Positions 32,170 to 41,006 of a stretch of DNA of 64,000 bases are shown piece by piece. A program made the translations under genes and the position numbers. How positions within the stretch are numbered: position 1 is the first letter of the stretch; each line of letters begins with the position of its first letter. The notes beneath the pieces were generated by a model, which was given only the letters and a program-made list of their open reading frames with translations, did not search any database and was not told the DNA's origin. Origin of the DNA: Arthrobacter sp. zg-Y20 (GTDB lineage: Bacteria > Actinomycetota > Actinomycetes > Actinomycetales > Micrococcaceae); assembly GCF_030142075.1 (NCBI RefSeq), contig NZ_CP126241.1, forward strand, positions 3,162,001 to 3,226,000, given 5' to 3'.

Positions 32170-33765
32170 ATGATCCCGCCAATGCTCGCCACCTTTGTGG
32201 TCCTGGCCCTGGCGGTAGCGGGCTTCATGACCAACCGGCTGCCCCTCGTGGTCGTCGCGCTCTTCGTTCCGGTGGCACTGTGGGCCACCGGAGTGCTTCC
32301 CCTCAACGAATCCCTGCAGGGTTTCAGCGACCCGATCACCCTGTTCATCGCCTCGCTGTTTGTGCTCAGCGAGGCCCTGGACGCCACGGGGATCACCGCC
32401 TGGGTTGGGCAGCAGCTGGAACTTCGCTCGTCGCTGAGCCGCACCGGCCTGCTCGTCACGATCATGGCTGCCGCCGCGCTCCTCTCCGCGGTCATCAGCA
32501 TTAACGGTGCCGTCGCGGCGCTCCTGCCCGTGGTCGTCGTTGCAACGGCGCGGGCCGGGGTCATTCCCTCGCACATGCTCATCCCGCTGGCCTTCGCCGC
32601 CAGTGCGGGATCGCTGCTGACCCTTACGGGAACGCCGGTGAACATCATCGTCTCCGAGCTCTCCGCCAGCTCCGGAGGACGCGAGTTCGGGTACTTCGAG
32701 TTCGCGCTGGTGGGGCTTCCCCTCGTCGCCGTGACAACCCTCCTCGTTGTACTGCTGGGGCGAAGGCTCCTGCCGAAGCGTGCACCCGAGCAGCTGGCAA
32801 AGGCGGGCACCGACCCGCGGGAGCGGGTGCGGTCCTGGCGGGAGATGTACACAGCCGACCTCGACACGGAGCGGCTGTTCACGGGACGGCTGGGCGTGGT
32901 GGAGGTTCTCATCGCGCCCCGTTCAACACTGATCGGGCGCATCGTCAGTCCCGGCATGACCACGCGCGACGAGGACCTGGTGATCGTCGCCCTGCACCGC
33001 GGCGGAACCACCGCGGTGCGCCCCGACGCCCCCGCGCCTCCCGGCACGCTGACGCTGCGGGCCGGAGACTCGGTGCTGGTCCACGGCCCCTGGGATGCCC
33101 TGAACCGATACGTCCAGTCCTCCGATGTCATCGCCGTCGAACCTCCGCATACCCTCCAGCGGGGAGTGCCGCTGGGCCGCGGATGGCGCCGCTGCCTCGC
33201 GGTGCTGTCCGCCACGATCGCGCTGCTGGCCACCGGGCTCATCCCGCCGGTGATCGTGGGGCTCCTCGCCGCGGCTGCCCTGGTGCTCCTTGGAGTGGTG
33301 ACCGTACCCCAGGGGTTTCGGGCTATTTCGTGGAACACGGTGGTCCTGATCGGGGCGCTCATCCCGCTGTCCTCCGCGTTTGTGTCCTCGGGTGCCGCGG
33401 ATGCGATCGCTTCGCTGGTGCTGAACTCGACCGGCAGCATGTCCCCGCACCTCGCCCTCCTGGTGATCTGCGTTCTCGCGCTCATCCTCAGCCAGTTCAT
33501 CTCCAACGTGGCCACCGTGCTCGTGATGGGACCCGTAGCAGTGACTTTCGCCCAAACGCTCGAGGTCAGCGTGCTCCCGTTCATGATGGGGCTCAGCGTG
33601 GTCGGGGCAGCAGCCTTCCTCACTCCCATCGCAACCCCTGCCAACCTCATGGTGATGCAGCCGGGCGGCTACCGTTTCGGCGACTACTGGCGCCTCGGGC
33701 TGCCGCTCTCCTTCGTCTTCCTCGCCGCCGCGGTGCTGTATGTGCCGCTCATCTGGCGGTTCTGA
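32170..33765 (+). CDS. SLC13-family permease with RCK_C domain
   Basis: A 531-residue transporter with about 11 helices, split by a central soluble TrkA-C/RCK_C domain (about 225-340; the segment LTLRAGDSVLVHGP is typical). The two Na+/anion motifs SLLTLTGTPVNIIV and FLTPIATPANLMV mark the DASS/SLC13 fold (sulfate, dicarboxylate or similar anions). The start is uncertain: the ATG at 32170 leads into the first helix; an in-frame ATG at 32086 and a GTG at 32137 would add basic residues. It follows the ATPase by 145 bases. Confidence 0.83.
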   Translation: MIPPMLATFVVLALAVAGFMTNRLPLVVVALFVPVALWATGVLPLNESLQGFSDPITLFIASLFVLSEALDATGITAWVGQQLELRSSLSRTGLLVTIMAAAALLSAVISINGAVAALLPVVVVATARAGVIPSHMLIPLAFAASAGSLLTLTGTPVNIIVSELSASSGGREFGYFEFALVGLPLVAVTTLLVVLLGRRLLPKRAPEQLAKAGTDPRERVRSWREMYTADLDTERLFTGRLGVVEVLIAPRSTLIGRIVSPGMTTRDEDLVIVALHRGGTTAVRPDAPAPPGTLTLRAGDSVLVHGPWDALNRYVQSSDVIAVEPPHTLQRGVPLGRGWRRCLAVLSATIALLATGLIPPVIVGLLAAAALVLLGVVTVPQGFRAISWNTVVLIGALIPLSSAFVSSGAADAIASLVLNSTGSMSPHLALLVICVLALILSQFISNVATVLVMGPVAVTFAQTLEVSVLPFMMGLSVVGAAAFLTPIATPANLMVMQPGGYRFGDYWRLGLPLSFVFLAAAVLYVPLIWRF

Positions 33766-33856
33766 TCCCGGCGGAGCCGGGAACGGGGATAATGGTCAGT
33801 GGTCCGGCCGGCAGTGCCGCTCCGCTGACGGTAATCAAGGATTCGACGCTAGGGGT

Positions 33857-34858
33857 ATGTCCATGACGCTGATCGACAACGCGGTGTACGTGGACGGCAA
33901 GCGTGTCCACGACCCGGACAACCTGGATGAGACCTTCGAGCTGACCCGAACCTCCGACGGCATGGCCTGGATCGGCCTGTACCGCCCGGACGAGGTGGAG
34001 CTGCTGGCCGTCGCCGAGGAATTCGGCCTGAACCTGCTCATTGTCGAAGACGCCCTCGCCGGACACCAGCGTTCGAAGCTGGAGCAGTACAACGACCAGC
34101 TGTTTGTGGTGCTGCGCCCCGCCCGCTACCTGGACGACGTCGAACGGGTGGAATTCGGTGAGCTGCACCTGTTTGTGGGCCCGAACTTCGTGGTCACCGT
34201 GCGGCACGCCGAGTCCCCGGACCTGGCCCGGGTACGCAAACGGGTGGAGCAGGAACCGGATCTGCTGGCCCTGGGGCCGCAGGCCGTGCTGTACGCAGTG
34301 CTGGACCAGGTGGTGGACGAATACGCGCCGGTCGCTGCAGGGCTGGAAAACGACATTGACGAGATCGAAGACCAGCTGTTCAGCGGCGACGCCGAAGTAT
34401 CCCGCCGCATCTACGAACTGTCCCGTGAGGTCATCCAGTTCCAGCGCGCCATCTCCCCGCTGCAGACCGTGGTGGGGGAACTGCGGCATGCCGCAGACCA
34501 GTACGGGGTTCCGCCCGAACTGCGGGACAACCTCGGCGACGTCCTGGACCATGTGCTGCGCCTGATCGACCGGGCCAACGCGTACCGCGCCATCCTGGAA
34601 AACGCGCTGACCCTGTCCTCCACGCTGGCCTCGAACCGGCTGGCCGAAACCAGCATTGAGCAGAACGAACAGGTCAAGCGGATTTCCTCCTGGGCCGCCA
34701 TCCTGTTCGCTCCCACCCTGGTGGGCACCGTGTACGGGATGAACTTCGACAACATGCCCGAGCTGTCCTGGCAGTTCGGCTACCCGCTGGCACTGCTGGG
34801 GATGCTGGTCACCGGCATCGTCCTGTACCTGACCTTCAAACGGAACAAGTGGCTGTGA
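33857..34858 (+). CDS. corA: CorA-family magnesium/cobalt channel
   Basis: Pentameric divalent cation channel, 333 residues. A large N-terminal cytosolic domain with alpha/beta and long helices ends in the two membrane helices. The selectivity motif GMN occurs in VYGMNFDNMPE between them, and the basic tail KRNKW closes the protein. Start ATG 33857 or 33863. Its TGA overlaps the GTG of the META lipoprotein gene, so the two are coupled. Confidence 0.92.
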   Translation: MSMTLIDNAVYVDGKRVHDPDNLDETFELTRTSDGMAWIGLYRPDEVELLAVAEEFGLNLLIVEDALAGHQRSKLEQYNDQLFVVLRPARYLDDVERVEFGELHLFVGPNFVVTVRHAESPDLARVRKRVEQEPDLLALGPQAVLYAVLDQVVDEYAPVAAGLENDIDEIEDQLFSGDAEVSRRIYELSREVIQFQRAISPLQTVVGELRHAADQYGVPPELRDNLGDVLDHVLRLIDRANAYRAILENALTLSSTLASNRLAETSIEQNEQVKRISSWAAILFAPTLVGTVYGMNFDNMPELSWQFGYPLALLGMLVTGIVLYLTFKRNKWL

Positions 34859-35277
34859 CGCGCCGCCTGCCGGTTCCGGCCCTCTTGTCCGTCCTGCTGC
34901 TGCCCGCGCTGCTGCCGCTCGCGGCGTGCGGGGACGTCGCAGGCAGTACTTCCCCGGACGACGGCGGTGCCACCCCGGATGCCGACGTCACCGGGGCCTG
35001 GGGCGACACGGCCAACACCGAAGCACCGTCGCTGGACTTCGATCCCAACGGGCGGGTCAGCGGAACCGACGGCTGCAACCGGCTGATGGGCCACTGGAGC
35101 GTCAAAGGCAACCGGGTCACCATGCAGGACATGGCCTCCACCATGATGCTCTGCCACGGCATCGACACCTGGCTTTCCGGCGGTGCCGCCGCCGACGTGG
35201 ACGGCGACACCCTGCGGATTTATGACCAGGCGGGCACCGAAATAGGCGTCCTGGAGCGCCCGAAGCCCGGGTCCTAG
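34855..35277 (+). CDS. META domain-containing lipoprotein
   Basis: A 140-residue exported lipoprotein: basic start, hydrophobic core, then lipobox LAAC with Cys near 25. The mature part is a META domain with GTDGCNRLMGHW and MASTMMLCHG, as in HslJ-like proteins associated with stress or antibiotic tolerance. The GTG start is inside the corA stop codon (GTGA). Its TAG stop shares the palindrome CTAG with the stop of the convergent MFS gene. Confidence 0.85.
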   Translation: MTRRLPVPALLSVLLLPALLPLAACGDVAGSTSPDDGGATPDADVTGAWGDTANTEAPSLDFDPNGRVSGTDGCNRLMGHWSVKGNRVTMQDMASTMMLCHGIDTWLSGGAAADVDGDTLRIYDQAGTEIGVLERPKPGS

Positions 35278-36641
35278 CGCGGACGCCGCTTGGCCGCGGT
35301 CTCCACATGCAGGTCCGTGCCCCGGGTTTCCTTCACCATCGAAACTGCCGCGAAGGAAATGACGCACAGCACCATGATGTAGAGGCCGATGGCCGGGGAC
35401 CAGCCCGTCCCGTTCAGCAGTGCCTGGGCAATGGTGGGCGCGAAGGCACCGCCCAGGATGGCGCCGAGGGCGTATCCGATGGACACCCCCGAGTAGCGCA
35501 CCCGGGCCGGGAACATCTCCGCATACAGCGCGGACTGCGGCCCGTAGGACAAGCCCAGGCCGATGGTCAGCACAAAGATCGCCACCGCAAACAGGACAAT
35601 GTTGGTGGTGTCGATCAGCAGGAACATCGGCACCGACCACAGGAACACCCAGACGTAGCCAAGCTGGAAGGTGCGTATCCGTCCAATCCGGTCCGAGAGG
35701 ATGCCTCCGTACAGGGTGAAGATCAGCCAGCCGAAAGAGCCCAGGGTGGTGGCCAACAGCACCGAGGGGCGGTCCATGCCAAGCCCGCCGCCGCCGTCGG
35801 GATTGGGCTTGCCGCTGGCATAGGAGGCGAAGAACGCGATGACCAGGTAGCCGGCCGCGTTGTTCGCCACGAAGATCAGGGCGCTGAGGATGACCTCCCG
35901 GCTGTTGTGCCGGAACAGCTGCCGCAGCGGGGCGGAGGACTCCTTCTTCCGCTCCTGGATTTCCTTGAAGATTGGGCTTTCGGACACGGAACGGCGGATG
36001 ACGTAGCCCACGGCAATCAGCACCACGGAAAGCAGGAACGGAATACGCCAGCCCCAGCTTTCGAACTGGTCCTCGGTGAGGCTGGTGCTCAGCACGTACA
36101 TCACGAAGGTTGCCAGGATCATGCCGATGGGTACGCCAATCTGCGGATACGCACCGAAGAGCCCGCGCTTGGCCACCGGGGCGTGCTCCACGGACAGCAG
36201 GGCAGCTCCGCCCCATTCCCCGCCGGCGGAGAAGCCCTGCAGGATGCGCAGCAGGATCAGCAGGATCGGGCCGGCGATACCGATCTGCGCGTAGGTGGGC
36301 ACCACCCCGATCAGGGCGGTGGAGGCGCCCATCATGATCAAAGTGAACACGAGCATCTTTTTCCGGCCGATCCGGTCCCCCAGGTGCCCTGCGACAATGG
36401 CTCCCAGCGGACGGAACAGGAAGCTGATGCCGATGGTGGCGAAGGAGACCACCTGGCCCAGCGGGCCGTCATTGATGGGACCGAAGTACAGCGTTGCCAG
36501 CACCAGACCCGCGGCCTGGGCGTAAATAAAGAAGTCGTACCACTCGATGGTGGTGCCAACCAGCGTTCCGGCGAGGACTTTGCGTTCCTCCCGGCTCATC
36601 CGGCCGGCGGAAGGCGCGGCGGAGGCGGCGTTGACGCTCAT
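35274..36641 (-). CDS. MFS transporter, MHS (metabolite:H+ symporter) type
   Basis: A 455-residue major facilitator like ShiA/ProP/KgtP. The first helix has GTTIEWYDFFIYAQAAG, loop 2-3 has GHLGDRIGRKKML, and loop 4-5 has RILQGFSAGGEWGGA, all hallmarks of the MHS branch. ATG 36641 has GGAG correctly placed; a second ATG 12 bases upstream is possible. Imports an organic acid or osmolyte; substrate unknown. It ends convergently on the META gene. Confidence 0.87.
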   Translation of the reverse strand: MSVNAASAAPSAGRMSREERKVLAGTLVGTTIEWYDFFIYAQAAGLVLATLYFGPINDGPLGQVVSFATIGISFLFRPLGAIVAGHLGDRIGRKKMLVFTLIMMGASTALIGVVPTYAQIGIAGPILLILLRILQGFSAGGEWGGAALLSVEHAPVAKRGLFGAYPQIGVPIGMILATFVMYVLSTSLTEDQFESWGWRIPFLLSVVLIAVGYVIRRSVSESPIFKEIQERKKESSAPLRQLFRHNSREVILSALIFVANNAAGYLVIAFFASYASGKPNPDGGGGLGMDRPSVLLATTLGSFGWLIFTLYGGILSDRIGRIRTFQLGYVWVFLWSVPMFLLIDTTNIVLFAVAIFVLTIGLGLSYGPQSALYAEMFPARVRYSGVSIGYALGAILGGAFAPTIAQALLNGTGWSPAIGLYIMVLCVISFAAVSMVKETRGTDLHVETAAKRRPR

Positions 36642-36792
36642 CTGAAACTCCATTGTTCGAGACGGACAGTGTGGTGCGACGGACCCCGATTTGAGACCCT
36701 TGCTGCAGGAATCCGGTTGCACGCATCCTAAGCCCAGCCCGGATGCAACCGGCAGAGCCCTGCAGGACCCGGGCGAGTCACGGAAGGTCCTC

Positions 36793-37470
36793 ATGTCCAC
36801 CGCCCTGCCGCCACCGCCGCCGGCGGAACCGGCACCCACTGTCCTGGGCCTGCCGTTCACCGGCCGCTGGCTCACGCAGAACAGCCCGGCGAACCGCGTC
36901 CCCAGCCACGGCACGGACCTGTTCGGAACTACCTATGCCATAGATTTCGTGGCCGTGGACGGGCATGGCCGGTCCGGTCCGCCGGGCTGGCGGGCATTGT
37001 TCGCCACCGAGGCGCCGGAAGATTTCCGCGGGTTCGGCACACCGGTGCTGGCGCCGTCGTCGGGCACCGTGGTCTCCGTGCACGACGGCGAGCCCGACCA
37101 CGAAGCGCGCCGCTCGCAGCCCGCGCTGCTCGCCTACGCCCTGACGCAGGCGGGCCGGGTGCGGCAGGGACCGAATGCCATTGCCGGCAACCACGTGGTC
37201 ATCGCCCTCGCCCCCGACGGCCCGTATGTGCTGCTGGCCCATCTGCGCCGGGGATCGATTGCCGCCGTGCCGGGCGCCTTGGTCGCCGAAGGTGCACGGA
37301 TCGGTGGATGCGGGAACTCCGGCAACAGCACCGAACCGCATGTCCACCTCCAGGTCACGGACTCAACGGACTGGTCCGCCTGCCGCGGCCTGCCGCTGGC
37401 GTTCCGGCATCCCGACGGCGGTCCCGGGCCGTGGCTGCCGCGCAACGGCACGGTCTTCAACGCCTGGTGA
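36793..37470 (+). CDS. M23-fold (LytM-like) peptidase without signal peptide
   Basis: A 225-residue protein. The M23 zinc site is recognisable: HGTDLFGTTYAIDFV with His and Asp, then EPHVHLQV with the HxH motif. Before these is a Pro-rich N-terminus (PPPPPAEPAP) but no hydrophobic signal or transmembrane helix, so the product appears cytosolic, unlike usual cell-wall M23 enzymes. ATG at 36793 follows GGAAGG. A related cytosolic or degenerate role is possible. Confidence 0.78.
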   Translation: MSTALPPPPPAEPAPTVLGLPFTGRWLTQNSPANRVPSHGTDLFGTTYAIDFVAVDGHGRSGPPGWRALFATEAPEDFRGFGTPVLAPSSGTVVSVHDGEPDHEARRSQPALLAYALTQAGRVRQGPNAIAGNHVVIALAPDGPYVLLAHLRRGSIAAVPGALVAEGARIGGCGNSGNSTEPHVHLQVTDSTDWSACRGLPLAFRHPDGGPGPWLPRNGTVFNAW

Positions 37471-37542
37471 TTGCACGGATTACCGGAGGCCGGAATATGC
37501 GGGCACCGTCACGGGTTTGCCTCTAGGGCACGCAGGGCCAGA

Positions 37543-39117
37543 ATGGACTTCGGCCTTTTCCGACACCACTATTCCGAACGGCAGCGACGCACCTTGAAAA
37601 ACCTCTCCCCGGACACCGTCAGGCCCTGGCCTGCCCTGTGGTCCCTGGTCATCGGATTCTTCATGATCCTGGTGGACTCCACGATCGTTAACATTGCCAC
37701 CCCGGCCATCATGGAGGACCTGGGCGCCGGCCTGGACAAGGTCATCTGGGTGATCAGTGCCTACCTGCTGGCCTACGCCGTGCCGCTGCTGATCACCGGC
37801 CGGCTCGGTGACCGCTTCGGCCCGCGCCGCGTCTACCTGATCGGCCTGGTGGTCTTCACCCTCTCCAGCCTCTGGTGCGGTTTTGCGGGCAGCGTTGACG
37901 GGCTCATCCTGGCCCGTGTCTTCCAGGGCTTCGGCGCCGCACTGATGACGCCGCAGACCATGTCCGTGATCACCCGGATCTTCCCGCCGGAAAAGCGCGG
38001 CACCGCCCTGGGCCTGTGGGGCGCCACGGCCGGCGTCGCGACCCTGGTCGGGCCGATCCTCGGCGGCGTCCTGGTGGACGGCCTGGGCTGGGAATGGATC
38101 TTCTTCATCAACGTCCCCGTGGGCATTGTGGGCTTCATCCTCGCCTACCGGCTGGTACCGAAGCTCTCCACCTCAGTGCACCGCTTCGACTACCTGGGTG
38201 TCCTGCTCAGCGCCGCGGGCATGTTCGCCCTGGTCTTCGGCATCCAGGAAGGCGAAAGCTACAACTGGGGCACCATTGCCGGTCCCATTTCGGTCTGGTC
38301 GCTGATCATTGCCGGCATTGTGCTGCTGGCCCTGTTTGTCCTCTGGCAGCGCCTGAACCGGGCCGAGCCGCTGCTGCCCCTGAAGCTCTTCCGGGACCGC
38401 AACTTCTCCCTGGCCAACATCTCCATCACCGGTATGGGCTTCGCCGTGACGGCGTTCTCCCTGCCGCTGATCCTCTTTGCGCAGAACGTGCGCGGCCTCA
38501 GCCCCACGCAGGCAGCCCTGCTGCTCGCCCCCATGGCGGTGCTGTCCGGTGTGCTGGCCCCGCTCGCGGGCAAGACCGTGCAGCGCGGCAATCCCAAGTT
38601 CATCGCCGTGTTCGGCTTCGCGGCCATGGCGGCGTCGCTGATCTGGCTCGGCGCCCTGCTCAGCCCGGATGTCCCCTACTGGCAGCTGGTCCTGCCGATG
38701 CTGCTGATGGGCCTGGCGAACGCCTGCATCTGGCCCTCCGTATCGCTGACCGCCACCCGCAACCTGGCGGCCAACGTCGCCGGTGCCGGGTCCGGCGTCT
38801 ACAACACCACGCGCCAGTTCGGTGCGGTGATCGGCAGCAGCGCCATTGCTGCGATCATGCAGTCCCGCCTGACCGCGCACCTGGGCGGCGGGGCGGCCGA
38901 CGGCGGCACCGCACCTGCCGCGGGCGCGTTCCCGGAGGCGCTGAAGGCCGGCTATTCCGAGGCCATGGGCCAGTCGCTGTACCTGCCGGCCGCTGTGATT
39001 GTCGTGGCGCTGCTGGCGTCGCTGTTCTACGCCAAGCCGGCTCCGCACCTCACCTCTGCCGGGGCCCGCAGCGCGAAGAGTCCCGCAGAGAGTCCCGCAG
39101 AGAACACTGTCGCCTAG
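37543..39117 (+). CDS. MFS drug exporter, DHA2 (EmrB/QacA) family
   Basis: A 524-residue, 14-helix antiporter. Helix 1 has LVDSTIVNIATPAI (motif D1 of DHA2), loop 2-3 has GRLGDRFGPRR, and helix 5 has GPILGGVLVDGLGWEWIF (motif C of exporters). The start ATG at 37543 is moderate; a TTG at 37594 is an alternative. No adjacent regulator. The C-terminal tail contains an in-frame 12-bp duplication (39077-39100, SPAE twice). Confidence 0.87.
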   Translation: MDFGLFRHHYSERQRRTLKNLSPDTVRPWPALWSLVIGFFMILVDSTIVNIATPAIMEDLGAGLDKVIWVISAYLLAYAVPLLITGRLGDRFGPRRVYLIGLVVFTLSSLWCGFAGSVDGLILARVFQGFGAALMTPQTMSVITRIFPPEKRGTALGLWGATAGVATLVGPILGGVLVDGLGWEWIFFINVPVGIVGFILAYRLVPKLSTSVHRFDYLGVLLSAAGMFALVFGIQEGESYNWGTIAGPISVWSLIIAGIVLLALFVLWQRLNRAEPLLPLKLFRDRNFSLANISITGMGFAVTAFSLPLILFAQNVRGLSPTQAALLLAPMAVLSGVLAPLAGKTVQRGNPKFIAVFGFAAMAASLIWLGALLSPDVPYWQLVLPMLLMGLANACIWPSVSLTATRNLAANVAGAGSGVYNTTRQFGAVIGSSAIAAIMQSRLTAHLGGGAADGGTAPAAGAFPEALKAGYSEAMGQSLYLPAAVIVVALLASLFYAKPAPHLTSAGARSAKSPAESPAENTVA

Positions 39118-39125
39118 CGTTCCGC

Positions 39126-39193
39126 TTCTGCTGCCGGTTTCGGTTTCTGCTGCCGGTTCAAACCCGCAGCAGAAACGTAAACCGGCGGCAGAA
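39126..39193. repeat. TTCTGCTGCCGGTTT motif pair, hairpin
   Basis: TTCTGCTGCCGGTTT (39126-39140) and a second similar copy are followed by the reverse complement AAACCGGCGGCAGAA (39179-39193). The same motif recurs at 45.06-45.46 kb and flanks the palindromic elements there. It may double as the terminator of the DHA2 gene. Confidence 0.7.
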
Positions 39194-39214
39194 CCTCCGG
39201 GGTACGCTCGCCCC

Positions 39215-39577
39215 ATGACTATGGTTTCCAAGTTCTTCGCCGGGGTGCTCTTGGCCAACGCTGTACCGCACGGCGTCAGCGCCGTGCAGGGCCGGCAGTT
39301 TCCATCACCGTTTGCCTCGCCGCCCGGCGTAGGCCTCTCCGGTCCGGTAACCAACGCCGCCTGGAGTGCCGTCAACGCCGTGGGCGGCGCCGCGCTGCTG
39401 GGCCGGGGCGGACTGGACCAGCGGAACCGCGCGGCCGTGACCGCCGGAGCCGTGGCGATGGGTTTCTTCCTGGCGCATTACTTCGGGAAGAACAGCAGCC
39501 ATTCTGCAACCGGGACCGGCACCGGCGCGGGCACCGGCGCCGACCCCGTACCCGGGCCCGGGCCGGCGGCCGGCTAG
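39215..39577 (+). CDS. Small membrane protein, unknown
   Basis: A 120-residue protein with an N-terminal helix (KFFAGVLLANAVPHGVSAV), a second and third hydrophobic stretch (about 45-60 and 75-90) and a Gly/Thr/Pro-rich C-terminus. The GVSAVQGR and FPSPFASPPG region looks conserved-like. Its TAG stop shares the tetranucleotide CTAG with the stop of the convergent P450 gene. No assigned family. Confidence 0.65.
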   Translation: MTMVSKFFAGVLLANAVPHGVSAVQGRQFPSPFASPPGVGLSGPVTNAAWSAVNAVGGAALLGRGGLDQRNRAAVTAGAVAMGFFLAHYFGKNSSHSATGTGTGAGTGADPVPGPGPAAG

Positions 39578-40833
39578 ACCGTACCCCTGCCGGCGGGCCC
39601 GGCCGCGGTGAGCAGCAGCCCGGACCGCGGGATTGAGGGCAGCTGGGACAGCGAGATGCTCAGGTCCTGCGCCGGAACCCCGTACCCGCCTTCGGCCAAC
39701 AGCCGCACGGCGGTTTTCACCAGTTCCAGGGTCAGCCCCTCCCCCGGGCAGCGGTGGGCCGTGGACACCTGCCCGGCACCCTGCGGCACCAGCCGGTAGG
39801 GGTTGTCATCCCAGGTGCGGAACCGTTCGGGGCGGAAAGCCTCCGGATCCGGCCACAGCCGGGAATCGTGGTTGGTGCCGTAGATATCCAGCATCACCCA
39901 GGAACCTGGCCGGAAGTCGTGGCCGTTCCAGGAAAAGTCCTTCAGCACAGTGCCGGCGATGGCCGGGAAGAACGGATAAAAGCGCCGGACCTCCTGCGCA
40001 AACGGCTCCAGGTCGGCTCGGTCCTCGTCGCTGCCGCCGGCGAACTGCTGCCGCCACTGCGGGTGTTCCACCAGCGCCGTGCCGGCGAAGGTGATGAAGC
40101 GGGCCACGGCCACAATCGGGCGCAGCACGTTGAGCAGTTCCACCGCAGCAATGTCCACCGGCAGCAGCTGCCCCTCCGGGTCCCGGTGCCCGGCTACCAG
40201 GCCGGCGGCCGACGTCGGCGACACCTCCAGCGAACCGGAGCGGATGGCGCTGACGATTCCCTGCGCCCATCTCTCGGTACTGCGGCGGCGCAGCTGCGCC
40301 CACCAGTTGGCCGGGCCGAAGGACCCGGCCTGGTCCACCATCAGGCCGAACTCGGCGGCCCGCCGGTCCACCACGGCGTCGGGCTGCGGGATGCCGGCCC
40401 ATTCGCACGCGGCGGCGGTAAGCATCCAGCGGGATTCCTCGTGCAGCACCACGGGTTTCCCGGACCAGCCGGCGGTGCGGCGGCACCACACGTCCTCAAA
40501 GATGGAGCCGATCCGGGCAATGGACTCCGGTGCCATCATGGCCGTGAACATAGCCTTGCGGTGATGATGCGCGGCGCCGTCGAGCGTCTGGACGCTGCCC
40601 TTGTCCTGGAGCAGGTGCACCACAGTGGGCGGCAGGGCGCCCTTGCGGCTGAACCGGTCGCCGTCGTAAAAGATCTGCGCCGCTTCGGCACCGCGCATGC
40701 AGTACACGGGGCGGCCGGCAATCCGGGTCCGGAACAGGTCGGTGCCCAGGCGGTCGCAGCGGGATGAAATGAACGTGTAGCCCTCGCGCAGGAAGGCCAG
40801 GGAGCTGTCCGGTGCGGGCAGTTTCGGAATCAA
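39574..40833 (-). CDS. CYP152-family cytochrome P450 (fatty acid peroxygenase)
   Basis: A 419-residue P450 of the H2O2-using group that includes P450-BSbeta, SPalpha and OleT. The haem loop reads VPQGAGQVSTAHRCPGEG with the Cys ligand, and RRFYPFFP carries the Arg-x-x-Pro that binds the fatty-acid carboxylate. At the position where OleT has His85 this protein has Gln (VQTLDG, residue 82), the residue found in hydroxylating members, so hydroxylation rather than decarboxylation to alkenes is expected. No redox partner gene is adjacent, as expected for a peroxygenase. It starts at ATG 40833. Confidence 0.87.
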   Translation of the reverse strand: MIPKLPAPDSSLAFLREGYTFISSRCDRLGTDLFRTRIAGRPVYCMRGAEAAQIFYDGDRFSRKGALPPTVVHLLQDKGSVQTLDGAAHHHRKAMFTAMMAPESIARIGSIFEDVWCRRTAGWSGKPVVLHEESRWMLTAAACEWAGIPQPDAVVDRRAAEFGLMVDQAGSFGPANWWAQLRRRSTERWAQGIVSAIRSGSLEVSPTSAAGLVAGHRDPEGQLLPVDIAAVELLNVLRPIVAVARFITFAGTALVEHPQWRQQFAGGSDEDRADLEPFAQEVRRFYPFFPAIAGTVLKDFSWNGHDFRPGSWVMLDIYGTNHDSRLWPDPEAFRPERFRTWDDNPYRLVPQGAGQVSTAHRCPGEGLTLELVKTAVRLLAEGGYGVPAQDLSISLSQLPSIPRSGLLLTAAGPAGRGTV

Positions 40834-41006
40834 AGGACGTCCTCGATAGTCAGGGTGCTTTGTTTCCCAGCCTACCGAGGGGCCCGCCGCGGCGGGAATC
40901 AGCCGGTGCGCGGCTTGCCCGGCTTCCCCGGCGGTGCCCGGGCACGGCAGGACCGGGCGCCGTGCTGCCGCGCCCGGTTCTGCCGGTCATGCCGCCCCCG
41001 GGGCCG

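Noticed and set aside
32040-33650. 536-codon frame antisense to the SLC13 permease
   Set aside because: Ser/Thr/Arg-rich shadow translation; the plus-strand transporter has clear motifs and membrane segments.
39574-40833. P450 as part of a secondary-metabolite gene cluster
   Set aside because: The protein is CYP152-like, neighbours are catalase and a small membrane protein, and no core biosynthetic gene is near.
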